From NCBI GenBank assembly GCA_040080965.1, contig JBEBHH010000006.1:62001-126000 (forward strand): a DNA stretch of 64,000 nucleotides, in the 5' to 3' direction. The translations under genes were made by a program, and so were the position numbers. Under the pieces are notes generated by a model that had not been told where the DNA came from, searched no databases, and saw only the letters and a program-made list of their open reading frames with translations. Numbering within the stretch: position 1 is the stretch's first letter; every line of letters begins with the position of its first letter. The stretch comes from SHZI01 sp040080965 (lineage in GTDB: Bacteria; Pseudomonadota; Gammaproteobacteria; Steroidobacterales; GCA-2729495). Below, in pieces: positions 27,458-36,022 of this stretch.

Positions 27458-28833
27458 CGCCGCGACCCGAGCGCCTTGCCCAGGGCGCCATGAATGCCCT
27501 GAAAGTCCCCGTTGCTCATCACTACCACGGCATCCCCCGCGCTGGCATTTGCCACGATCCCGTCGATGATCGTTTCGATGTCGGGACAGACACGGATGCG
27601 GGGATCAGCGCTGAACTCCGCGTCGAGGTCCCACTTGAGGCCGGCGGGACGCAGGACCCAGGCCCCGTCGGCCGCACCCAGCGCGGGCGCCAGGGCGCCC
27701 TGGTAGACACCGAGCTTCATGCTGTTCGAGCGGGGCTCGAAGACGGCCACGACCCGCTTCACCCCGGCGCGCTTCCGGACCCCCTCGAGGGTCCGGCGGA
27801 TGGCGGTGGGGTGGTGCGCGAAGTCGTCGAAGACCTGGACACCGCCAAACTCGCCCAGGGACTGGAGCCGGCGCTGCACGCCCCGGAACCTGCCGATGGC
27901 CTCGAGGGCGACCGCGACATCCACGCCGACGGCGCGGGCGGCCAGCAGCGCCGCCACCGCGTTTTCCGCGTTGTGGCCGCCCGACAGCTGCCAGTTGCAG
28001 CGGCCGACTTCCCTGCCGTCCTGGAGCACGCGCAGCGTGCCTGCGGGATCCTCCAGGGCCACCCATTCGGCCGCCGGCGCACCGGCATCGCTGCCCGTGC
28101 GGCTGGCGAAACGGTCCAGCGGTGTCCAGCAGCCCCGCTGCAGCAGCGCCGTGACATTGGCATCGGCAGCCGGAACGATCAGCCGGCCGTTGGCGGGCAC
28201 CGACCGGATCAGCTGGTGGAACTGGCGGGTGATCGCCTCCAGGTCGGGATAGATGTCGGCGTGGTCGAACTCCAGGTTGTTGATGATCAGCGTCTGCGGA
28301 CGGTAGAGCAGGAACTTGGCGCGCTTGTCGAAGAAGGCCGTGTCGTACTCGTCGGCCTCGATCACGAACACCGGATCGGAGCCGAGGCGGGCCGAGAACT
28401 GGAAATCCGCGGGAACGCCGCCGATCAGGAAGCCGGCGCGGCGGCCGGCGTACTCGAGGATCCACGCGAGCAGACTGGTGGTCGTGGTCTTGCCGTGGGT
28501 ACCCGACACGCCGATGACGTGGCGGTTGCGCAGGACGGCGTCCGCGAGCCACTCGGGGCCGGACATGTACGGCAACCGGCGATTCAGCATCTCCTCGACC
28601 ACCGGCATCCCGCGGGTCATCACGTTGCCGACCACGACGACGTCGGGCGCGGGATCGAGCTGGCTCGCTTCGTAGCCCTCGATCAGCTCGACGCCGAGGC
28701 GTTCGAGCTGCGTGCTCATCGGGGGGTAGATGTTGCGGTCGGAGCCCGTGACCCGGTAGCCGGCTTCCTTCGCGATGGCGGCCACGCCACCCATGAAGGT
28801 GCCGCAGACTCCGAGAATGTGTACGTGCTGCAT
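27454..28833 (-). CDS. mpl: UDP-N-acetylmuramate:L-alanyl-gamma-D-glutamyl-meso-diaminopimelate ligase
   Basis: Cytoplasmic Mur-ligase relative that reattaches recycled murein tripeptide to UDP-MurNAc. The 459 residues begin MQHVHILGVCGTFMGG and contain the ATP motif GVSGTHGKTTTTSLL, the ligase central DFAHHPTAI and EPRSNSMK, and ENAVAALLAARA. MurC would lack the characteristic CGTFMGG start. I chose the ATG at 28833; the open frame extends upstream only as antisense to rnd-side sequence. It lies 23 bases after the membrane-protein gene. Confidence 0.95.
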   Translation of the reverse strand: MQHVHILGVCGTFMGGVAAIAKEAGYRVTGSDRNIYPPMSTQLERLGVELIEGYEASQLDPAPDVVVVGNVMTRGMPVVEEMLNRRLPYMSGPEWLADAVLRNRHVIGVSGTHGKTTTTSLLAWILEYAGRRAGFLIGGVPADFQFSARLGSDPVFVIEADEYDTAFFDKRAKFLLYRPQTLIINNLEFDHADIYPDLEAITRQFHQLIRSVPANGRLIVPAADANVTALLQRGCWTPLDRFASRTGSDAGAPAAEWVALEDPAGTLRVLQDGREVGRCNWQLSGGHNAENAVAALLAARAVGVDVAVALEAIGRFRGVQRRLQSLGEFGGVQVFDDFAHHPTAIRRTLEGVRKRAGVKRVVAVFEPRSNSMKLGVYQGALAPALGAADGAWVLRPAGLKWDLDAEFSADPRIRVCPDIETIIDGIVANASAGDAVVVMSNGDFQGIHGALGKALGSRR

Positions 28834-28856
28834 GAACGGGCTCCGGGGCGCGGGCG

Positions 28857-29438
28857 TCAGGGTGGTGGTTGCCAGAGCTGGCCGAGCACGAGGCTGCTCA
28901 GCACGTAGTAACCGGCGGCAATGGCCAGCCCGATGGCGAAGGATACCGACAGCGCCCGGCTGAAGATGTGGCCGTTCACCACCAGCCACCAGACCAGTAT
29001 GGCCAGGGCGCCGATGCCGATCACGATGGGGGGTTTGGCGGGATCAACGGCCAGGCCAAGCCCGGAAGCCAGCGTGAACCAGTAGTTGATTGGCAGCATG
29101 AAGACCGACAGCAGCACCCCGGTTCCGAACATGGCGGTCAGGGTCTGGCGGAACCTGGGCTTGTGGTCCGTGAGCCGCAGGAGACCCCACAGGCCGCCAC
29201 AGAGCAGCAGCAGGTCGAGGACGACACTGCGCGCGAGCGCCAGGGGCGAAGCGGACCCCGGGGTCGCTAGCAAGGCCTGGGTGATGACGTAGAGCGCCCC
29301 CGCGAACAGCAGCAGGAACCTCGAGTCCGGCAAATCCTCAGGGCCACGGCGGCGCAGTGCGATCTGGAGGAAGGCGTCGAGGATCGGCAACATCATCCGG
29401 AGGCCGTGCGGCCCGCGCCCGTAGTGACGAGGCTCCAT
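28857..29438 (-). CDS. YIP1-like integral membrane protein, unknown function
   Basis: A protein of up to 193 residues with about five hydrophobic segments (LLLFAGALYVITQALL, VVLDLLLLCGGLWGLL, FGTGVLLSVFMLPINYW, GIGALAILVWWLVV, IGLAIAAGYYVLSSLVL). The early RRRGPEDLPDSR is typical of small bacterial YIP1-domain proteins. The ATG at 29438 has a close AGAGGA; internal ATGs at 29396 and 29393 give a more usual N-terminus. It is upstream of mpl on the same strand and divergent from rnd. The function is unknown. Confidence 0.72.
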   Translation of the reverse strand: MEPRHYGRGPHGLRMMLPILDAFLQIALRRRGPEDLPDSRFLLLFAGALYVITQALLATPGSASPLALARSVVLDLLLLCGGLWGLLRLTDHKPRFRQTLTAMFGTGVLLSVFMLPINYWFTLASGLGLAVDPAKPPIVIGIGALAILVWWLVVNGHIFSRALSVSFAIGLAIAAGYYVLSSLVLGQLWQPPP

Positions 29439-29445
29439 GATCCTC

Positions 29446-29451
29446 TACACT
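29446..29451 (+). promoter_or_regulatory. -10-like TACACT before rnd
   Basis: TACACT ends eight bases before the rnd ATG at 29460, so the predicted transcription start falls at or within two bases of the ATG. It also lies within the short divergent gap to the membrane-protein gene. Confidence 0.35.
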
Positions 29452-29459
29452 TCCCGTTT

Positions 29460-30575
29460 ATGCCAGTCCTAGACCTCACGGATATCCTCATCGATCAGCA
29501 GTCGCGGCTGGCTGACGCGTGCAGCGCAATCGCTGCGGAGGAACTGCTCTACCTCGATACGGAATTCGTCCGCACGACGCAGTTTTCGCCGCGCCTCTGC
29601 CTCACGCAGATCGCCGCGGGTGACCGGATATTCTGCGTGGACGAACTGGCCGACCTGGACACAGGCCCTCTCTGGGAACTGCTGAGCTCGGGTTGCGGCC
29701 TGCGGATCGTGCACGCCGCGAAACAGGACATGGAAGTGGCGTGGGTCCGCCACAAGCGCCTGCCAGATCCACTGTTCGACACCCAGATCGCCGCGGCACT
29801 GGTCGGCCAGCCGGCGCAGGTGGGCTATGCCGGGCTCGTGAAGACGCTGCTCGACATCGACGTGGACAAGACCCACACGCGGGCCGACTGGTCCCTGCGG
29901 CCGCTGGCGCCCGAACTCATCCACTACGCCGCCAGCGACGTGGTGCACCTGCCCCTGGTCTACCGCCTGCTCCGGGAGCAGCTGGAGAAGCTCGGCCGCT
30001 ACGAGTGGGCCGTCGAGGACAGCGCGCGGCTCGTCGATCCCGCGCTGTACATCGTCGACCCGGACGAAGCCTGGCGGCGGCTGGCGGGCATACCCCGCCT
30101 GCCGGTCCCGGCCCAGCTCCGCGCCCGCCGGCTTGCCCGGTGGCGCGAGGAGAGCGCCTTACGCTCCGACCGTCCCCGGCAGTGGATCATGAGCGACAAG
30201 AGCCTGCTGGACATCGCCATGCGCAGGCCGCGCACGGAGGCGGAACTCGCGGGTTGCGCCGAGGTTGCGCCGGGCCTGGCACGCCGGCAGGGCGAGGCGA
30301 TCCTGGGTGAACTCGAGGCGGCGGCGCGCGACTTCGACAGCGGCACGGACCTCGTGCAGGAGTCGCGGCCGGAACTCGTGGATCCGGAGCAGCTGAAGCG
30401 CCTGGGCAAGGTCGTGGAGGACGTGGCGAAGGGGCTGGGTGTCTCGCCCGAGATCCTGGCCACCCGCAAGGACATCACGGCCGCCATCCGCGGCGAACCG
30501 GACCTGCGGCCCATGGCCGGCTGGCGCCGGAGCGTTATCGGGGAACCGCTACTCGCTGCCGTCAGTGCGCTGTAG
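29460..30575 (+). CDS. rnd: Ribonuclease D
   Basis: 3'-5' exoribonuclease in tRNA 3'-end maturation. The 371 residues have DEDD motifs: YLDTEFVRTTQFSPRL (Exo I), VHAAKQDMEV (Exo II) and YAASDVVHLPLVYRLL (Exo III), followed by an HRDC domain (WIMSDKSLLDIAMRRPRT). The ATG at 29460 gives the standard MPVLDLTDIL start. The TAG stop lies within a REP remnant, and the adk stop is only nine bases further on the other strand. Confidence 0.95.
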   Translation: MPVLDLTDILIDQQSRLADACSAIAAEELLYLDTEFVRTTQFSPRLCLTQIAAGDRIFCVDELADLDTGPLWELLSSGCGLRIVHAAKQDMEVAWVRHKRLPDPLFDTQIAAALVGQPAQVGYAGLVKTLLDIDVDKTHTRADWSLRPLAPELIHYAASDVVHLPLVYRLLREQLEKLGRYEWAVEDSARLVDPALYIVDPDEAWRRLAGIPRLPVPAQLRARRLARWREESALRSDRPRQWIMSDKSLLDIAMRRPRTEAELAGCAEVAPGLARRQGEAILGELEAAARDFDSGTDLVQESRPELVDPEQLKRLGKVVEDVAKGLGVSPEILATRKDITAAIRGEPDLRPMAGWRRSVIGEPLLAAVSAL

Positions 30576-30585
30576 GAGCGCCTTC
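30572..30585 (+). repeat. REP remnant E (one arm end)
   Basis: GTAGGAGCGCCTTC matches the outer end of REP arms seen elsewhere. It provides the TAG of rnd and ends at the adk stop. The rest of the palindrome is missing, so it is a deleted copy or an independent short remnant. Confidence 0.6.
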
Positions 30586-31229
30586 TACTTCGCGAGCGCC
30601 GCGGTCACCCGGGCGTAGACGTCGTTCACCGCGCCCTCGCCGCTGACTTCGCGGAGCAGGCCGGCCTTCCGGTAGTACTCCACCACCGGCTCCGTCTGGG
30701 AGCGGTAGACCTTCAGCCGGTTGCTGATGGTCTCCTCGTTGTCATCCACCCGCTGGACCAGCTGGCCGCCGGCCTTCGTGCAGGCCTCGAGCTCGGCCTT
30801 CGGCGAAAAATGCACGTTGAGGAGCTTGCCGGTGAGTGAGCAGGTGCGCCGGCCGGTGAGGCGCTTCAGCAGGATGTCGAAGTCCACGTCGATCAGCACC
30901 GCCGCGTCGAGCGGGCGGCCGATTTCGGCGAGCATGCCCTCGAGCGCGCGGGCCTGGGCCAGGTTGCGGGGGAAGCCGTCCAGCACGAAGCCGGCAGCCC
31001 CGTCGTCGCGCTTCAGGCGATCGCGGATCATCCCGAGGACGATGTCGTCGGACACCAGCTCGCCGGCGTCCATGGCAGCCTTCGCCCGGAGACCGAGTGG
31101 CGTACCCGCCGCCACGGCCTCGCGCAGCAGGTCGCCCGTCGAAAGCTGGACGGTGCCGTGCTCGGCCATCAGCCGTTGGGCCTGTGTGCCCTTGCCGGAG
31201 CCGGGCGCGCCGAGAAAGACGATGCGCAA
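30585..31229 (-). CDS. adk: Adenylate kinase
   Basis: Interconverts AMP + ATP and 2 ADP. The 214 residues start MRIVFLGAPGSGKGTQAQRL (P-loop) and contain STGDLLREAVAAG, VLDGFPRNLAQA, and a LID region with GRRTCSLTGKLLNVHFSP and a second Cys in EACTKAG. Convergent with rnd and divergent from pfp, which starts 80 bases away. Confidence 0.97.
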   Translation of the reverse strand: MRIVFLGAPGSGKGTQAQRLMAEHGTVQLSTGDLLREAVAAGTPLGLRAKAAMDAGELVSDDIVLGMIRDRLKRDDGAAGFVLDGFPRNLAQARALEGMLAEIGRPLDAAVLIDVDFDILLKRLTGRRTCSLTGKLLNVHFSPKAELEACTKAGGQLVQRVDDNEETISNRLKVYRSQTEPVVEYYRKAGLLREVSGEGAVNDVYARVTAALAK

Positions 31230-31309
31230 GTGGATGTCCCATTAAGCCGCAATGGCGGCGTAAGCTACAGCCACCCCGCCGTGGACGTCAAACCAGACCA
31301 GGAGCGCGC

Positions 31310-32563
31310 ATGCCCAAGCGGAACGCCTTTTATGCCCAGTCCGGCGGCGTAACCGCCGTCATCAACGCCTCCGCGTGTGGCGTCATCGAGACGGCGCGCC
31401 GCCACCGGTCGCGCATAGGCACGGTCTACGCGGGACGCAACGGCATTCTCGGGGCCCTGGACGAGGATCTGGTGGACACCGGCAAGGAGACCGCGGCTGC
31501 GATCGCCGCGCTACGCCACACGCCCGGCGGCGCCTTCGGCTCGGCCCGCTACAAGCTGAAGGGCCTCGAGCAGAACCGGGCCGAGTACGAACGCCTCATC
31601 AAGGTGTTCCGGGCGCACGACATCGGCTACTTTTTCTACAACGGCGGGGGCGACTCGGCCGACACCTGCCTCAAGGTCTCCCAGCTGGGCGCGTCGCTGG
31701 GGTACCCGCTGGTGGCCATCCACGTGCCGAAGACCGTGGACAACGACCTGCCCATCACCGACACCTGCCCCGGCTTCGGGTCCGTCGCCAAGTACGTGGC
31801 CGTGTCCACCCAGGAGGCGGCGCTGGACGTGCGTTCCATGTCGCGGACGTCCACCAAGGTCTTCATCCTCGAGGTTATGGGCCGCCACGCCGGCTGGATT
31901 GCGGCGGCGGCCGGACTGGCCGGCACGAAGGCGGGCGACCCGCCGCACATCATCCTCTTCCCCGAGATCGCCTTCGACAAGGCGGCATTCCTCGCGCGGG
32001 TCACCGAGTCGGTGCGCAGGTACGACTACTGCGTGATCGTGGTCAGCGAGGGGGCGCGCTACGCCGACGGCCGCTTCCTGGCCGACGCCGGCACCGTGGA
32101 TGCCTTCGGGCACAAGCAGCTCGGCGGGGTCGCTACCGTCGTCGCGGGCCTCGTCCGGGACGAACTGAAGCTGAAGTACCACTACGCCATCGCCGACTAC
32201 CTGCAGCGCTCTGCCCGGCACATCGCCGCCCGGGTCGACGTGGACCAGGCCTATGCCGTGGGCAAGGCCGCCGTGGAACTGGCGCTGAAGGGCGAGAACG
32301 CCGTGATGCCCACGATTGTCCGGCGCTCGGACAAGCCCTATCGCTGGAGCATCGGCAAGGCGCCCCTGGCCGACGTGGCGAACCGGGAAAAAATGATGCC
32401 CCGTTCCTACATAACCCGGGATGGCTTCGGGATCACGGCGGCCGCCCGCCGCTACCTGGCCCCCCTCATCCAGGGGGAGGCCTACCCGCCCTACCGCGGG
32501 GGGCTCCCGGCCTACGGGACCCTCAAGCTGCTGCCCGTAAAGAAGAAACTCGCTCCCCGCTAA
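31310..32563 (+). CDS. pfp: PPi-dependent 6-phosphofructokinase
   Basis: Reversible phosphorylation of fructose 6-phosphate with pyrophosphate as donor. The 417 residues have YNGGGDSADT where ATP-PFKs carry GGDG, PKTVDNDLPITDTCPGFGS with TVDND (ATP enzymes usually TIDND), and VMGRHAGWIAAAA. These place it with PPi-using enzymes such as the Xanthomonas type. The ATG at 31310 follows AGGAG. The next gene is the membrane pyrophosphatase, which competes for or makes PPi. Donor use is inferred from motifs, not measured. Confidence 0.9.
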   Translation: MPKRNAFYAQSGGVTAVINASACGVIETARRHRSRIGTVYAGRNGILGALDEDLVDTGKETAAAIAALRHTPGGAFGSARYKLKGLEQNRAEYERLIKVFRAHDIGYFFYNGGGDSADTCLKVSQLGASLGYPLVAIHVPKTVDNDLPITDTCPGFGSVAKYVAVSTQEAALDVRSMSRTSTKVFILEVMGRHAGWIAAAAGLAGTKAGDPPHIILFPEIAFDKAAFLARVTESVRRYDYCVIVVSEGARYADGRFLADAGTVDAFGHKQLGGVATVVAGLVRDELKLKYHYAIADYLQRSARHIAARVDVDQAYAVGKAAVELALKGENAVMPTIVRRSDKPYRWSIGKAPLADVANREKMMPRSYITRDGFGITAAARRYLAPLIQGEAYPPYRGGLPAYGTLKLLPVKKKLAPR

Positions 32564-32569
32564 TGGGAT

Positions 32570-32660
32570 GCAGGAGCGGCTTCAGCCGCGACCCCCCTCC
32601 CGCTCGAATCGAGTCCCCGAGTCTCGAGCGGGAGGGGGTCGCGCCTGTAGGCGCTCCTAC
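32570..32660. repeat. REP-type palindrome, copy C (full)
   Basis: A 91-bp element seven bases after the pfp stop. The left arm starts GCAGGAGCGGCTTCAGCCGC; the right arm ends with the complement of GTAGGAGCGCCTACAGGCGC. The core is CGAATCGAGTCCCCGAGTCTC in the A/D orientation with small changes (CTCG in place of CGAGA). The inner stem CCCCTCCCGC pairs with GCGGGAGGGG. It separates pfp from the hppA promoter. Confidence 0.9.
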
Positions 32661-32678
32661 GGGCCAAATCTTTAGTGC

Positions 32679-32804
32679 TATGATTGCGCGCCATTTTTTG
32701 GCCCTGCGTTCATCCCCGCTGGTACACCACGCGGGATGAGGCAAATCAGCCAGGCAACAACAATCCGCCTGGCTTCCAACTGAGTAGTCTTGGAGGACTC
32801 GACC
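32679..32804 (+). promoter_or_regulatory. Promoter and structured leader of hppA
   Basis: A -10-like TATGAT lies at 32679-32684; the -35 is poor. The leader of about 110 bases contains two inverted repeats. At 32711-32738 CATCCCCGC with inner TGGT pairs with ACCA and GCGGGATG. At 32748-32774 AGCCAGGC pairs perfectly with GCCTGGCT across an 11-base loop. GGAGGA at 32792-32797 is the ribosome-binding site. No known riboswitch class was recognised. Confidence 0.5.
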
Positions 32805-34846
<2,042 letters not shown>

Positions 34847-34850
<4 letters not shown>

Positions 34851-34875
34851 GAGCGGCTTCAGCCGCGACCCGGGC
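34847..34875 (+). repeat. REP half F (left arm, at the hppA stop)
   Basis: GTAGGAGCGGCTTCAGCCGC followed by GACCC matches the left arm of copies C and D base for base over the outer 24 positions, then similarity stops at about 34875. The TAG at 34848-34850 ends hppA. The matching opposite arm lies 1.1 kb away at 35999-36022. Confidence 0.8.
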
Positions 34876-35277
34876 TATCGGAGTTCACTCCGTCGCCCGC
34901 GGCATCCCGGTCGGGATCCCCTCTGGCTACCGTGAGTACACGGTGAGCGCCAGAGGGGACACCCGCCCGTGCTGCCGCTCTGCCTGGGCATAGGACTTTC
35001 AAACACCCGCCTTGCTGAAGTCTGCCAGCCCAGAATACCGACCGTCGTCGTGGCCTTGCCCCGCCCCGCCGGCGTGACCGCCGCCCGCCATCGGCGGTGG
35101 GGTGCGAAAACCCCGTGATGCCTCATTTCGGCCTCGTGGGTTGCATCCAGGCGGACGGGCCGACCACCGCAAGTTATGTAAAGCGTTCCCGGTCAAACGC
35201 TGCCCGGTGCTGGACTGCGACAGGGTCGCGAGGTAACTTCAACAGACTTTGTTCCACCGGTCTCGGGAGGAAAACTC
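34876..35277. other. Hairpin-rich intergenic block upstream of the CTERM gene
   Basis: No convincing coding gene in about 400 bases. Three consecutive inverted repeats are visible: GGAGTTCACTCC (34880-34891), ATCCCG/CGGGAT (34904-34917), and a long stem at 34918-34958 in which CCCCTCTGGC pairs with GCCAGAGGGG around a second stem ACCGTG/CACGGT. Further on are CCGCC/GGCGG, GGGG/CCCC (35099-35114), and a 6-8-6 repeat AGCGTT/AACGCT (35182-35201) that could be an operator for the next gene. The pattern suggests a structured RNA on either strand; I cannot name it. Confidence 0.55.
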
Positions 35278-35961
35278 ATGGACTCGCCGCTCATGCGTGC
35301 ACGGCGCAGATCGACGGCGTTGGCAGCCCTGGCCATGTTCGCGTCGGCGGCCAATGCCGCATCCATTCCGGGCCTGTACAACACCGGCGTCCTCGATGAC
35401 CTGATGCTGGCGGCCGCCGGCACCGCGGATCTCCACTACCTGTTGGTGGTAAGCCCGGATGTGAATTTTCCCGGTCCGAATGCCATCGTCGCGAGCCCGA
35501 TTGCCGCAGGCTACTGGCAACCGAACAACAGTACCTCCCAGTGGATCGGCCCTGCGCTCATCCAGGGTTATCCCAGCGGGGCCGCCACTCATGCGGCCGG
35601 TGCCTACACCTACAGGCTCACTTTCGACCTGACCGGCCTCGACCCTCTCACGGCCAGCATCAGCGGGAAATGGCAGGCTGACAATTCGGGAACCGCCATC
35701 CGACTGAATGGGGTGAGCACGGGCAACACAGCGGGCAGCTATACACCGCTCTTTTCGTTTGCGATCTCCAGTGGCTTCGTTTCGGGCCTCAACACGCTGG
35801 ACTTTGTTGTCAACAATCTCAGCGCAGGCGGCGCCAATCCCACCGGACTTCGCGTGGACTCGCTCGTGGGTACGGCTGCGGCCGTGCCAGCCCCTGCAGC
35901 GGGTTGGCTGCTGGGTACCGGCCTGCTGGGCGTCCTCGGCTGGCGGAAACACCGTCGATAA
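35278..35961 (+). CDS. VPxPA-CTERM (PEP-CTERM-like) exported protein
   Basis: A 227-residue surface or exopolysaccharide-associated protein. It has a signal peptide (basic RARRR, hydrophobic TALAALAMFASAANAAS) and a mature domain without Cys that ends in the tripartite sorting tail: VPAPA at about 203, the hydrophobic WLLGTGLLGVLGW and RKHRR. Blocks such as YRLTFDLTGLDP, LNGVSTGNTAG and NTLDFVVNNLSAGG recur in PEP-CTERM proteins of proteobacteria. Processing needs an exosortase, not in this window. GGGAGGAAAA precedes the ATG. Codon and base use look less G+C-rich than neighbours, and REP halves flank the locus. Confidence 0.85.
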   Translation: MDSPLMRARRRSTALAALAMFASAANAASIPGLYNTGVLDDLMLAAAGTADLHYLLVVSPDVNFPGPNAIVASPIAAGYWQPNNSTSQWIGPALIQGYPSGAATHAAGAYTYRLTFDLTGLDPLTASISGKWQADNSGTAIRLNGVSTGNTAGSYTPLFSFAISSGFVSGLNTLDFVVNNLSAGGANPTGLRVDSLVGTAAAVPAPAAGWLLGTGLLGVLGWRKHRR

Positions 35962-35991
35962 AAACAGGGCCGGTTGAACCGGCCCTGTTTT
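35961..35991 (+). terminator. Strong intrinsic terminator (bidirectional)
   Basis: AAAACAGGGCCGGTT pairs perfectly with AACCGGCCCTGTTTT around a single-base loop, directly at the CTERM stop codon. It has a T-rich tail on both strands, so it would stop transcription from either side. It is the clearest intrinsic terminator in the window. Confidence 0.9.
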
Positions 35992-35998
35992 GCTTCAA

Positions 35999-36022
35999 GG
36001 TCGTGCCGGTCGGCGCTCCTAC
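35999..36022 (-). repeat. REP half G (right arm, at the GGDEF-EAL stop)
   Basis: On the minus strand GTAGGAGCGCCGACCGGCAC then GACC matches the outer arm of copies A and B with one change. Its TAG (36019-36021) ends the GGDEF-EAL gene. It is oriented as the partner of half F at 34847, with the CTERM locus in between. Confidence 0.8.

Noticed and set aside
34875..35196. Two short minus-strand frames (83 and 65 codons) upstream of the CTERM gene
   Set aside because: They overlap each other in different frames, cross the hairpin block, lack ribosome-binding sites and have composition dictated by the palindromes. A structured RNA explains the interval better.
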